This document shows positions 8,670-18,820 of a stretch of 64,000 nucleotides of DNA, in pieces. Source of the DNA: Bacteroidales bacterium (GTDB lineage Bacteria; Bacteroidota; Bacteroidia; Bacteroidales; WCHB1-69); the NCBI GenBank assembly GCA_017540505.1, contig JAFYAW010000026.1, positions 17,342 to 81,341 on the forward strand. The letters run 5' to 3'. Numbering within the stretch: position 1 is the stretch's first letter; each line of letters starts with the position of its first letter. The position numbers and the translations under genes were made by a program. The notes below the pieces were generated by a model. The model had not been told where the DNA came from, ran no database searches, and was given only the letters and a program-made list of their open reading frames with translations.

Positions 8670-10133
8670 TTAGTCCGCCAAGTCGCTGAAAAACTCGCTG
8701 AGGTCGTTGGCCACCTCGTACATGGGGGTGTATTCCATGGTGGGCGTGGCGGGCGTGGCAGTGGTCTGCAGCGTGCTCACGCGCTGCTGCGTCTGGCGCA
8801 GGATGGCGGGGGTCTCTATCTTGTATTGGAAATCTTCTTCATCGTGGAACAGCGGGTCAACGGGTTCTTCAATGCGTTGGGGACCGCTTCCCGGGGTGAA
8901 GAAGGATTGCGGTGCGGGTTGCACCTGCGGCTCCAAGGCAACAGCTGGCTCCTGATAGTCAAAAATGGATACATTCGGAGTCTGCTGTACGTTGGCCTCC
9001 TCACGAGGTGTGGTCAAAGTCTCATAATCATCCGCTTTGGGTGCAACGGGCGTGTTGTTTTCCTCCACTTTCGTGCCCATCTGGATGTCGGTCTTGAAAA
9101 TCTCACCCTGCTCCTTGTTGTCGGTAACGACCGTGGTGAGCTCCTTCTCCAGGATCTCGCGGGCCTGGGAGTTGAAATTTGTCACGATGACCGACAGCTT
9201 GAGGGCGTCGCCAAGGCTCTCGTCCACGCCACGACCCCAGATAACTTCAGCTTCAGGGCTCTTGACGGCTTCGAACTTCTCGGTGAGGGCTTCCAGCTCA
9301 GAGACCTTAAGCTCGTTGTCGGGACCGTAGCTGATGAAGAAGAGGAAGTTCTGGGCGTCGGCGATGACGGGGTTGTCCAACAGCGGGCAACGGAGGGCGT
9401 CGTCCACCACACGTTCCACACGGTCGGTACCGCTGGCCACGGCCAGACCCAACATAGCCTTGCCGCTATCCTTCATGATGGTCTCGATATCGTGGAAGTC
9501 CACATTCTGCTCGTAGTTGACGGTGATAAGCTCGGCGATGCACTTGACGGCATTCTTCAGCACGTCGTCGGCATAGCTGTAGGCTTTGCTCAGGGTGTCC
9601 TCCTGATAGAATTTGAGGATGTTCTGGTTCTTGACCACAATCAGGGAGTCCACGTATTTGTCCAGTTCGGCGATTCCCTTTTCGGCTTGTTTGATACGGG
9701 CAGACCCTTCGAACTTGAAGGGGGCGGTAACCACACCGATGGTGAGGATGCCCATCTCATGGGCGATTTCAGCAATCACTGGGGAGGCTCCCGTACCGGT
9801 ACCCTTGCCCATGCCGGCGGTAATGAACAGCATCTTGGTCTCCCGACCGATGAAGTCCATGATCTTCTCCTTGCTGTCCAAAGCATATTGGCGGGCGATT
9901 TCGGGTTTCGCACCGGCTCCGAGGCCGGTGCCCAACAAAAGCTTCTCGGGAACGGGGCTCTTGCTCAAATGCCCCTGGTCGGTGTTGCATACCAGAAAGT
10001 CCACACCCACGATGCCTTCGCTGTACATGTGCTTGACTGCATTGCTGCCGCCGCCGCCGACACCGATAACTTTGATGATGGAGGAGTTCTCTCTTGCGCC
10101 GTAATCCGCTGTAATGTCAATTCTGTCTGTCAT
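8670..10133 (-). CDS. ftsZ: Cell division protein FtsZ (with unusual GTP-loop residue)
   Basis: This tubulin-like GTPase forms the Z ring. The 487-residue protein shows the N-terminal loop 'VGGGGSNAVKHM' (25-36), a glycine-rich T4 loop and the T7 catalytic loop 'NVDFHDIETIM' with D212 and D215 in place. The T4 loop reads 'AGMGKGTGTGAS', with K110 where FtsZ normally has glycine. The segment usually reading 'NTDaQAL' is 'NTDQGHL'. After residue ~325 there is a long variable linker rich in Q, P and T, ending in a short acidic C-terminal peptide. It is downstream of ftsA and ftsQ, with a 66-base gap to ftsA, and is followed by a terminator. Confidence 0.96.
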   Translation of the reverse strand: MTDRIDITADYGARENSSIIKVIGVGGGGSNAVKHMYSEGIVGVDFLVCNTDQGHLSKSPVPEKLLLGTGLGAGAKPEIARQYALDSKEKIMDFIGRETKMLFITAGMGKGTGTGASPVIAEIAHEMGILTIGVVTAPFKFEGSARIKQAEKGIAELDKYVDSLIVVKNQNILKFYQEDTLSKAYSYADDVLKNAVKCIAELITVNYEQNVDFHDIETIMKDSGKAMLGLAVASGTDRVERVVDDALRCPLLDNPVIADAQNFLFFISYGPDNELKVSELEALTEKFEAVKSPEAEVIWGRGVDESLGDALKLSVIVTNFNSQAREILEKELTTVVTDNKEQGEIFKTDIQMGTKVEENNTPVAPKADDYETLTTPREEANVQQTPNVSIFDYQEPAVALEPQVQPAPQSFFTPGSGPQRIEEPVDPLFHDEEDFQYKIETPAILRQTQQRVSTLQTTATPATPTMEYTPMYEVANDLSEFFSDLAD

Positions 10134-10199
10134 ATCTGTTTATGTTCTTAATTATCTTAAAAAAGGTTAATGATTCGGTTTGGTTTGGATGATATGGGG

Positions 10200-11519
10200 T
10201 TAGGAGACGTTTTCTAACATTTCCTTCAGATAGTCATGTACTTTTTTGAAGAGGCCCCACCGTGAAGCACCATCGGGTTTCGGATCCGAGTCCGGATCTG
10301 GGTTTTGAATGGGTGTGGTGCCACGCTCCGAGGTGGTCAGATGCAGGTTCTCTTCGGTCTCGATGCCGTATTTGAGCAAGCCGAGGGCCGTGGAGAAGGC
10401 CGGCTGCTTCAGTTCCGTGGGGATGGAGTGTGCGAACCCGTTGTCGGGGATGCCGATGCGGGTGGGCATCTGGAGCATGTATTGGCACAGCTCCTTGATG
10501 TGGCGGAGGTTGGAGCCGCCACCCGTGAGGACGAGGCCTGCGAAGAGGCGGTCCTTATAGCCGGAGTTGTCAATCTCTTTCTGGATGGCGCTGAGAATCT
10601 CGCCCTGCACGCGGCTGTTGATGATCTGCGCCAAATAGTTCTCGTTGATCTGGATGGGCTCCTGGCCGTGCGGCTTGGGGATGGTGATAAGGTTGTTGGA
10701 ATGACTCTTCTCCACAATGCAGGTGCCGTAAGAGATTTTCAGCTTCTCGGCCACATCCTCGGAGATCTTGCACACCTGCGCGATGTCGCGGGTGATGACG
10801 TTGCCGCCCATGGCAATGACCTTGGTATAAACGGGGTTCCCATCCACGAAGATGATGAGGTCGGAGGTGCCGCCGCCGATATCGACCAATGCCACGCCGT
10901 GACGCTTCTCCTCCTCGGTGAGGCAGGCCATGCCGGAGGCGATGGGCTCTAAGATGATGTCGTTCAAATGGATTCCCGATTCTTCACCGCACATTTTGAT
11001 GCGGTCGATTTCGGAGATCTTGCCGGTGATGAGCTGGTAGGTACCGATGACCTCGTTGCCGAGTTCGCCCACGGGCTCAAAAGTGACACGTTCCTTGTCA
11101 ATGAGATATTTCTGCGGAATGACATCGATGATCTCTTCGCCGGGAGGTACGGTGGCATGGAAAACCTCGTTCTTCAGGTTCTCAATCTCCTCACTGGTGA
11201 TGGGCGTCTTCTTGCCCTGGCGGAAAAGGTGGTGGTTGTACCGGCTGGTCTTGATGTGATGGCCGGCAATGCCCACATACACGCTTTTGATCTCCTGGTT
11301 GGAGCGCTGGCTGGCCATGCTGGTGGAGAGCGTTATGCCGGTGACGGTCTTGTTGATGTTGCGGATCTCACCGAATTCCACGCCGGTGGACTCGCTTTTG
11401 CCGTAGCCGATAATGTCAATCTGACCGTTCTCGTTCCGATAGCCGATAACGGTGGCGATCTTGGTGGTGCCGATGTCCAGACCGACGATCATGTTGTCAT
11501 TGTTGTAAACGTTCTCCAT
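10200..11519 (-). CDS. ftsA: Cell division protein FtsA
   Basis: This 439-residue actin-like ATPase tethers FtsZ to the membrane. The phosphate-1 loop 'GLDIGTTKIATVIG' is at 13-26, the phosphate-2 loop 'LVDIGGGTSDLI' at 211-222, and the adenosine motif 'LTGGGSNL' near 333. The C-terminus has the amphipathic membrane-targeting helix (GLFKKVHDYLKEMLENV). It is in order ftsQ-ftsA-ftsZ, 11 bases after ftsQ. Confidence 0.96.
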   Translation of the reverse strand: MENVYNNDNMIVGLDIGTTKIATVIGYRNENGQIDIIGYGKSESTGVEFGEIRNINKTVTGITLSTSMASQRSNQEIKSVYVGIAGHHIKTSRYNHHLFRQGKKTPITSEEIENLKNEVFHATVPPGEEIIDVIPQKYLIDKERVTFEPVGELGNEVIGTYQLITGKISEIDRIKMCGEESGIHLNDIILEPIASGMACLTEEEKRHGVALVDIGGGTSDLIIFVDGNPVYTKVIAMGGNVITRDIAQVCKISEDVAEKLKISYGTCIVEKSHSNNLITIPKPHGQEPIQINENYLAQIINSRVQGEILSAIQKEIDNSGYKDRLFAGLVLTGGGSNLRHIKELCQYMLQMPTRIGIPDNGFAHSIPTELKQPAFSTALGLLKYGIETEENLHLTTSERGTTPIQNPDPDSDPKPDGASRWGLFKKVHDYLKEMLENVS

Positions 11520-11530
11520 AGACAGTTGAT

Positions 11531-12283
11531 TTATTTTCGTTTTGCTATTATCCTGTTCTTATAACGCACATCCAGTTGCGCATACGTGTCAAATCCCTTC
11601 CGCGTCAGCCCCTCCTGATAGACCAGTTTGAGGTTCTCTAACTTTTCTTCTATGTTCTGGTCGTCCCCGAAAAGCACCACATGACTCCCTATGGCCGGCA
11701 CTAACTCTATCTGGTTGTGTTCGTTGAGATAGAGCTGCTGGAACTGCGCCTGGCAGAACTCGTCCTTCTGGATGGCATTGACAATGTTGACCATCTCAGC
11801 GAGCCGTCCGCGGGCGGTGTCCCCCTGCTTGTAATGCTGGAGGATGTGGCCGTTGGCGACGGGCAGGTCATCCTGCATCTTGGCGGTGTAGGGTAGCAGA
11901 CAACCGCTGTCATCCACGAAATACTGGTCGCCGTCCTGGCTGAAGGCGTGCAGGATGATGTGCTTCAGCGTGTAGTCAACCACCAAACGGCTGCCCGAGA
12001 AGTGGATGAAGTTCACCTTCTCCACGTACGGGTTCGCCGACAGCAGGCGGGTGATGGCCGCCACGTCGATTTCCTTCATCGGCATCCCGAGAATGGCGAT
12101 GCTGTCCGCCGACAACATCCGCTCCACCTCCGCCTGACCGAGCACAAGGCTCTCATTCTGCGTGTGCGGGGCCACCGTTATGCTCTCACATTGGTGTTTC
12201 GGTACAGATACAATAGCCCAAATGATAATTATCAATACGCTGATAATCAAAATAATACGGGTAATTGCTTTGACGTATCTCAT
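11531..12283 (-). CDS. ftsQ: Cell division protein FtsQ
   Basis: The 250-residue bitopic protein has a short cytoplasmic N-terminus, one transmembrane helix (about residues 8-26) and a POTRA-like domain beginning near 'ESITV' and including 'LSANPYVEKVNF'. Position directly ahead of ftsA supports FtsQ, the divisome scaffold protein. The frame is open to 12355, but the ATG at 12283 gives the normal topology without an extra 24-residue leader. Confidence 0.87.
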   Translation of the reverse strand: MRYVKAITRIILIISVLIIIIWAIVSVPKHQCESITVAPHTQNESLVLGQAEVERMLSADSIAILGMPMKEIDVAAITRLLSANPYVEKVNFIHFSGSRLVVDYTLKHIILHAFSQDGDQYFVDDSGCLLPYTAKMQDDLPVANGHILQHYKQGDTARGRLAEMVNIVNAIQKDEFCQAQFQQLYLNEHNQIELVPAIGSHVVLFGDDQNIEEKLENLKLVYQEGLTRKGFDTYAQLDVRYKNRIIAKRK

Positions 12284-12394
12284 TTGGCTGCTATAATGCT
12301 GTAGAATAGTTACAAAAATAGCATTTAGCGGCGAGACATAAAAGGTCGTCCGCATAAAAAATAAACAAAAAAGTGTTGATAATGTGAAAAAATG

Positions 12395-13261
12395 TTAGGC
12401 GTTGCGTTTGTCCAATCCCCACAACAGTTTTTCCCGTATAATGTTGTAAAAGTTGTTGTTATGGAAAAGCACTGTCTGGATCTGGAAATCCTCCTGCCGG
12501 ATGCTCAGGCGGGTCCGGTTATCAACAATGACCTTGCGGGTGTCGGTGCAGAGGGTGAACCGCCCGTTGCGGCTTTCCACCTCGATGGTGAGCGTCGTGT
12601 TGGACGGGATGACTAACGGACGCACACTCAGCGAGTGCGGAGCGATGGGGGTCAGCACATTGACCTGCGACTGCGGATGCAGGATGGGACCGCCGCAACT
12701 CATTGAGTAGGCGGTGGAGCCCGTGGGCGTGGAGATGATCAGCCCGTCAGCCCAGTAGGTGTTGACCTTCTGGCCGTCGGCCCACACGGTAATGGCACTG
12801 ATGGAGTCCGTGTCGGTGGCCCGGATGGTGATGTCGTTCACGGCAAAGGTGCCCGACAAGGCCATCGGCTCGCTGCTGTCCACATGCAGCAACGATCTCT
12901 GTTCGAGTGAGTAACGACGCTCTTTCAGCATCTGGAAACACTCTTTGAAGTTGTCCTTCTTGATGCCCGAGAGGAATCCGATACGCCCGGTGTTGATGCC
13001 CACTAATGGGATATTCAGATTCCCCACCAAATTGGCCGCGTCGATGAAGGAGCCGTCGCCCCCAATGGAGACCATGAAGTCGATGGGCAGATGGCGGGAA
13101 AGCTCCTCATGGTTGTGGAAAAAAGCATGGCAACCGCCCGTTTCCGGGCAGTTGCCATGGATGATTAAGTCGAATTGTTGCGATTGCAAATATTCGATGA
13201 CCGTGCGGATGAAGGCCTGCTCCTCCGCACCATTCTGGCGGCTGTAAAGCGCGATTCTCAT
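12395..13261 (-). CDS. nadK: NAD kinase
   Basis: This 288-residue enzyme phosphorylates NAD to NADP. It carries the GGDG motif at 67-70 (catalytic D69, 'SIGGDGSFIDAA') and the nucleotide-binding 'TPTGSTAYSMSCGGPI' motif. The start codon overlaps the stop of buk by one base, so the two are coupled. It precedes ftsQ after a gap of about 110 bases in the same orientation. Confidence 0.96.
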   Translation of the reverse strand: MRIALYSRQNGAEEQAFIRTVIEYLQSQQFDLIIHGNCPETGGCHAFFHNHEELSRHLPIDFMVSIGGDGSFIDAANLVGNLNIPLVGINTGRIGFLSGIKKDNFKECFQMLKERRYSLEQRSLLHVDSSEPMALSGTFAVNDITIRATDTDSISAITVWADGQKVNTYWADGLIISTPTGSTAYSMSCGGPILHPQSQVNVLTPIAPHSLSVRPLVIPSNTTLTIEVESRNGRFTLCTDTRKVIVDNRTRLSIRQEDFQIQTVLFHNNNFYNIIREKLLWGLDKRNA

Positions 13262-14331
13262 TAGACGTAGTCTTGCACTTCCACTTCGCCGTTCAGGATC
13301 ATGTTGGCGTTGAGGGCCATAGCAGCCATCTCGTCCTCGCCGGGATATACGGCCACCGGAGCAATCCAGTCGATGTAGCGCTTGATGCGGGCGATGACAG
13401 GCTTGCCGTAGGCGATGCCGCCCGTCAGAATGATGGCGTCGATCTTGCCCTTGAGCACCACGGCGTTCTCGCCGATCTGCTTGGCCACCTGATAGGCAAA
13501 AGCCTCTTCTAACAACTCGGCTTTCGGGTCGCCGGCGATGGCCGCCTTCTCAACAGCCAAAGCGTCGTTGCTGCCGAAATAGCCTACGTAGCCGCCTTTG
13601 CCCACCAAGATCTTCTGCATATCCTCTTGAGTGTATTTACCGCTGAAGCAAGCTTTTAGGAACTGGTTCATCGGCAGGCTGCCGGAACGCTCCGGAGAGA
13701 ACGGACCTTCGCCGTCCAGTGCCTGGTTTACGTCGATGACGCGGCCCTGACGGTGGGCACCCACGCTCACGCCGCCGCCCATGTGGCAGACGATGAGGTT
13801 CAGCTCCTCGTATTTCTTGCCGCTGTCCTTGGCGTACATGCGGGCAATGGCCTTCTGGTTCAGGGCATGGAAAATGGACTTGCGTTCGAAATCAGGATGG
13901 CCGGTGATGCGGGCCACTTCCTCCATCTCGTCCACAATCACGGGATCGGCGATGTAGGCCTCCTTCAGCCCGATGAACTTCGCAATGCTGTCGGCAATGA
14001 GGCCTCCCAAGTTGCAGGCGTGCTGGCCGTTATAGCCCATTCTCAGATGCTCTTTCATGAGCTCGTTGATGCGGTAAACGCCGGATTTCAGGGGTTTGAT
14101 CAACCCGCCACGGCCCATAACCAGGTCGATGGAGTGCAGGTCGATGTTTTCGGCTTCTAACACCGAGATGATGACATCGCGGCGGAACTCGTATTGGTCG
14201 GCAATCGTGGCGTAGCCGGAAAGCTCTTCCGTGGAATGCTTGATATTCTTGACGAATTTCTGTTCATTACCCTCAAAAATTGCGATTTTGGTGGAGGTGG
14301 AACCGGGGTTGATGGCAAGTATTTTTTTCAT
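13261..14331 (-). CDS. buk: Butyrate kinase
   Basis: This 356-residue ASKHA-fold kinase interconverts butyryl phosphate and butyrate with ADP/ATP. The N-terminus 'LAINPGSTSTKIAIFEG' is the acetate/butyrate kinase phosphate loop, and 'VCHMGGGVSVGAH' and 'ILTGGIAYG' are further family motifs. No phosphotransbutyrylase gene is adjacent, so a role in branched-chain acyl phosphate metabolism is also possible. A promoter box (TACATTTG) sits at 14380-14387, just upstream of the terminator of the gene before it. Confidence 0.94.
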   Translation of the reverse strand: MKKILAINPGSTSTKIAIFEGNEQKFVKNIKHSTEELSGYATIADQYEFRRDVIISVLEAENIDLHSIDLVMGRGGLIKPLKSGVYRINELMKEHLRMGYNGQHACNLGGLIADSIAKFIGLKEAYIADPVIVDEMEEVARITGHPDFERKSIFHALNQKAIARMYAKDSGKKYEELNLIVCHMGGGVSVGAHRQGRVIDVNQALDGEGPFSPERSGSLPMNQFLKACFSGKYTQEDMQKILVGKGGYVGYFGSNDALAVEKAAIAGDPKAELLEEAFAYQVAKQIGENAVVLKGKIDAIILTGGIAYGKPVIARIKRYIDWIAPVAVYPGEDEMAAMALNANMILNGEVEVQDYV

Positions 14332-14354
14332 AATATAGGTATTGGTGATAGACT

Positions 14355-14378
14355 AAAAAAGCCGTGTCAAACACGGCT
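14355..14378 (-). terminator. Terminator of the BspA-type gene
   Basis: The 8-bp stem AGCCGTGT/ACACGGCT with a 3-base loop is followed on the minus strand by six T. It overlaps the presumed transcription start region of buk. Confidence 0.8.
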
Positions 14379-14379
14379 G

Positions 14380-14387
14380 CAAATGTA
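14380..14387 (-). promoter_or_regulatory. -7 box (TACATTTG) of buk-nadK
   Basis: TACATTTG on the minus strand lies directly upstream of the terminator hairpin at 14355-14378. Transcripts would therefore start within or just after the hairpin. Confidence 0.4.
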
Positions 14388-14423
14388 GTGAAAAAAGTTC
14401 AATAATCAAAGGGGGAGGAGGTA

Positions 14424-17400
14424 TTATTTCACCACCTTCCGGGTGACGGTTCCATTCTCGGTACGGATTTGCACCATGTAAATGCCCGCAGCGAAATCGG
14501 ATATGCTGATGTTCGCGCTGTTTCCACCCACCTGGACGGTTTTCAGCAGTTTGCCGGTGAGGTCATAGATGCGGACATCCTGTAAATCGTTGCTGCTGTT
14601 GATGATGACATGTCCGTTCTGGGCAAAAACATTTATGTTGTCAATGTCGTTCGCCGGGATGCCCACCGTGCTGTTGGTGGCTATATTGGACATTATCATG
14701 TAGTTGTTTTTGCTCGGATTGCAGGGTGACGACAACATGATGCCAACCTTGTAATACACGTCGCCCGCGGGGGCGTTCACGTCGGTGTAGGAGGTGTTGC
14801 CGCCCGAGGGCATCACATCGATCTGCTGGATGTTGGAGGCATCGGAGCCACGGTAGATGACGTAGGTGGTGTAGTTGGTGCCTTCGTATTCGGTCCACAC
14901 GAGGTTCCATTGGTTGCCAACGCCCTGGCTGATAGTGAGGTGCATGGTTTTGTGTATGTCGCTCATGTCCGCCTCATGCGCATAAATGTCCGTAGCGCTC
15001 AGGCGGTAGCGGTAGCTGCGCGTGCGCGGGCGTGAGGAGGTGTCTGTCCAGACGGAGAGGGAGTCGTACGGGATTGTGGTCAGCAACTCGTACACGTTGG
15101 AGGTGATACCCTCCCGGTAGATGTTGTAACCCGACACGGGCTGTTCTTTCTCCCACGACAGCACATTGCGGTCATTCTCCACGCTGACCATGCAGATGGA
15201 GGGCACAATTTCGGGAGCGAATAGGGCGGACAATGAAGTGTCGCCCGTAACAGTGAAAATGTTGGGATTGGTTGTATCGCCGTTGTTCCAATGTACAAAA
15301 TAGTATCCGTTTTCGGGATTGGGTGTTAGGGTGGCGGTGCTGCCGTAGGGGAACTCACCCACGCCGCTCACGGCGCCATAGTAATTGTTGTTGACAGTAA
15401 CAGCCACATAGTGGGTGTCGATGGCAAAGATGGCCATCAGGGAGAGGTTTTGGGTGATAATAATCTTGCAAAGGGTATCGGTCACGCCATCGTTCCACTG
15501 TACAAAGTGATGATGAGGAGCCGTGACAGAGGCCGTGATGGTTGCCGTGTCAAGATACTCATAAACACCACTCCCACTCACGCTTCCGATGGTGGTGTCG
15601 TTGCCGGAAACGGTTAGCGTATATTGGTTTTTAGCAAATTGCGCCGTAAAAGAGGTGTCCTGCGTTAAGGTGATGGTGCGCGGATTGTCGGTGTTGCCGT
15701 CATTCCACTGTGTGAAGTGGTAGCCATAGTTGGGGGTAGCTGAAATTGTCCTTTCTGACAAGTAGTTATACATTCCTTCTCCGCTTGCCGTTCCCCGTAT
15801 GCCGTCATTTACCTCAAGGCTGATGCTGTATTGATTGTAGTCGAATTGGGCGGTGAAGGTGAGATTTTGTGTAGCCGTTACATATCGAGGATTGTCGGTG
15901 TTGCCGTCATTCCATTGGGCAAAGTGATATCCGCAGTTGGAAGTAGCCGTCAGCATTACCGTATCAAGATATTCCACGGTGTCGCTGCCAAGAACCGCTC
16001 CCTGAATTCCGTTTTGAGCGACCCCCGTGACACTGTACAGGTTCTTAGCGAATTGTGCAGTGAATGAGGTGTCTTGTGTGAGGGTGATAGTGCGTGGGTT
16101 GTCGGTGTTGCCGTCGTTCCACTGGGTGAAGTGGTAGCCGTAGTTGGCGGTAACTGAAATTGTCCTTTCTGACAAGTAGTTATACGTTCCTTCTCCGCTT
16201 GCCGTTCCCCGTATGCTGTCATTAACATCAAGGGAAATGCTGTATTGGTTATAATCAAATTGGGCGGTGAAGGTGAGATTTTGTGTAGCCGTTACATATC
16301 GAGGATTGCCGGTGTTGCCGTCATTCCATTGGGAAAAGTGATAGCCGTAGTTGGAAGTGGCCGTAAGAACAACAGTGTCAAGATACTCCACAGTGTCATG
16401 GCCCGAAACCGATCCTCTTCCGGAAAAATTGGGGATTCCGTCAATATGGTACAAATTCTTAGCGAATTGTGCGGCGAATGAGGTGTCTTGCGTGAGGGTA
16501 ATGGTGCGCGGGTTGTCGGTGTTGCCGTCATTCCACTGGGTGAAATGGTAGCCGTAGTTGGCAGTGGCATGTATAACAGCTGTTGAACCAGAACAGAGGG
16601 TGTCTTGTTGAGTATGTTGTGGCTCAATGAATGCTGTTCCATTATTATCCAGTACGGATAGTATAAGAATAGCAGGATCAGGCTCGTGATAATTGCCCGC
16701 ACCCCATGTGTTTTGGTAATTTGCAGTGGCTCCGCAGGGAATGAAAATAATGTTTGCTTGGGGTAATGACGTATTATTAGAAGACAAAGCGAGTGGCACA
16801 ATATGCCCCATATTTAACGTGTCAATAGAACAATCCCTAAAAGCCGAGTTTCCAATGGAAGTGACAGAATTGGGAATGGTAACACTGGATAGTGTAGAAC
16901 AACCACGAAAAGCGGAGTTTTCAATGGAGGTGACGGAATTGGGAATTGTAACGTTAGTCAGAGATGAACAATCCTGAAAAGCGCCTTGTCCGATGGAGGT
17001 AACGGAGTTGGGAATAGTAACGTAAGTTAGTGAATAGCATCGCCAGAAAGTAGAGCCTTCAATGGAGGTGACGGAATCAGGGATGGTAACGCTGGTAAAC
17101 GACACACAACCAATAAATGCACCGCTCCCGATGGAGGTGACGGAATTAGGGATGGTAATGTCAGTCAGGGATGAACAACCCCTAAAAGCAACGCTTCCAA
17201 TGGAGGTTACAGAGTTGGGAATTGTCACGTTAGTCAGGGACAAACAATATTCAAAAGCACAGTCTCCGATGGAAGTGACGGAATTGGGGATAACGGTGTT
17301 TTTACATCCCGAAATTAAAGTGTTAGTGGCTGTTTCAATAATAGCATTACAATTATTCCTGCTATCATACATGGGATTATCCGATGAAACAACCATTGAA

Positions 17401-18091
17401 GTCATATTGGTGTCACCGCTAAAAGCATTAAATCCAATGGAAGTAACGGAATTGGGAATAACAATGTTGATTAAAGAAATGCAATTTCTAAAAGCATCGC
17501 TTCCAATGGAGAAGACGGAATCGGGAATTGTAACATTAGCCAGAGATGAACAATCCATAAAAGTGCCTTGTTCGATGGAGGTGACGGAGTTGGGAATTGT
17601 AACGTTAGTTAGAGATGAGCAAGACTCAAAAGCTAAGAATCCAAATGAGGTGACAGAATTGGGAATGACAATATTAATCAAAGAATTACAAGCTCTAAAA
17701 GCTTCGTTTCAATGGAGGTGACAGAATTGGGGATGGTAATGTTAGTTAAAGATGAACAATTTTTAAAAGCTTCGTTTCCAATGGAGGTGACGGAATTTGG
17801 GATGGAAAAACCGGATAGTAAAGAACAACCACGAAAAGCTTCGTTTCCAATGGCGGTGACGAGGTATGAATGCCCATTATATGTTACAGTATCAGGTATA
17901 ATTAAAAAACCTGTTACAATACATCCAGAATCATTAGAATTTAGCCTTGTTACCTGAGCTTTGCCGTTCAAAATCTGATAAACAAGGGTATGTCCGCTCG
18001 GTGTCACTGCACTAAAAGTCTGCGCTTGGCAAGGCAGGATTGCAAAAAGCAAAGCAGCAAAGGTGAAAAAAGAGAGGAAAATGTGTTTCAT
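14424..18091 (-). pseudogene. BspA-type leucine-rich-repeat surface protein with InlB-like repeats and T9SS tail, interrupted by one frameshift
   Basis: Reading starts at ATG 18091 with a signal peptide ending 'CQAQ'. It passes a pre-domain, then stops shortly after position ~17700. Adding one base next to C17710 restores a single frame of about 1,222 residues. Other repeats read TTTCCAA at this place, while here it is TTTCAA. Corrected order: about 13 BspA-type LRRs ('IPNSVTSIG' units, ~75-440), seven InlB/Flg_new-like repeats ('QWNDGNTDNPR', ~450-890), Fn3-like domains, and a C-terminal Por secretion tail ('VRIYDLTGKLLKTV' to 'VTRKVVK'). It would be a T9SS-exported adhesin. The downstream part is one 1,085-residue open frame (14424-17681). 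The frameshift may be real, population-variable, or an assembly error in a repeat. Confidence 0.85.
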
Positions 18092-18197
18092 ATTAATGGG
18101 GATTATTTTTTGTATGTTCCGACTTAACATAACGATATGTTTTCTTACCTTTTTTGTATGCCAAATCCTTCGGTTCCACCTTTTTCCATTGGCGGTG

Positions 18198-18205
18198 CAA
18201 AGATA
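18198..18205 (-). promoter_or_regulatory. -7 box (TATCTTTG) upstream of the BspA-type gene
   Basis: TATCTTTG on the minus strand lies about 106 bases before the ATG at 18091, implying a leader of about 100 nt. Confidence 0.45.
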
Positions 18206-18298
18206 TAACATTAATTCGGATCTTTCGCCAAAACTGCTTTTTCAAACGTGTTTTGGTGACGGATAAATTGATCTGTTTATGGAAAAGCGGTCCTGCCC

Positions 18299-18820
18299 CT
18301 ACGACAGATACACGTCAATGAGCCCTTCCGGGGCGTTGATGTGCAGCGTCTTGTTGTCGCGGTCCACGCGCGCGATGAACTGGTGGTTGGCGGGGATGAG
18401 GATGTCGGTGCCGTCGTGATCCACCACCATGATGGGGTTGTTGCTGACTTCCAAGAACTCGCGGCACGTGCCGATGTCGCCTTTTGCGGCATCCGTCACG
18501 GTAAAGCCGATAACCTCGTGGAAATAGAAACGGTTGTCGGGCAGTTTGGGAAGGTCGCTGAGGGGCAGGTACAGCTCCACCCCGACCAGCTCGCGGGCCT
18601 CGTTGACGCCCACCCCCTCGAACTGGAGGATGAACTGGTTGTTGCCGCGGCAGGTGATGCTTTCGATGGTGTAGGGGATTTTCTCGCCGTCCAGGTCGAG
18701 GAACACGGCGGCGAGGTTGTGGTAGTTTTCGGGATGGTCGGTATCAAAAAAGGCACACAGACCGCCTTTCAATCCGAAAGGTTTGGTCAGTGTGCCTAAA
18801 TAGAAGAATTCGCTTTCCAT
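18299..18820 (-). CDS. rimM: Ribosome maturation factor RimM
   Basis: The 173-residue protein helps assemble the 30S head. The N-terminal RimM barrel begins 'YLGTLTKPFGLKGGL', and the PRC-barrel half includes 'FYFHEVIGFTV' and 'ILIPANHQFI'. It is encoded directly after rpsP with a one-base stop/start overlap (TAATG), the usual rpsP-rimM pairing. Confidence 0.95.
   Translation of the reverse strand: MESEFFYLGTLTKPFGLKGGLCAFFDTDHPENYHNLAAVFLDLDGEKIPYTIESITCRGNNQFILQFEGVGVNEARELVGVELYLPLSDLPKLPDNRFYFHEVIGFTVTDAAKGDIGTCREFLEVSNNPIMVVDHDGTDILIPANHQFIARVDRDNKTLHINAPEGLIDVYLS

Noticed and set aside
8583-10151. A 522-codon open frame on the plus strand opposite ftsZ
   Set aside because: It mirrors ftsZ codon structure exactly and its translation shows no family pattern; it is an antisense shadow.
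15411-17721. Plus-strand open frames over the BspA-type repeats
   Set aside because: Shadows created by the periodic repeat structure.
17678-18211. Second start of the BspA-type protein as an independent small secreted protein
   Set aside because: The repeats continue directly into the downstream frame after one added base, so it is one gene.
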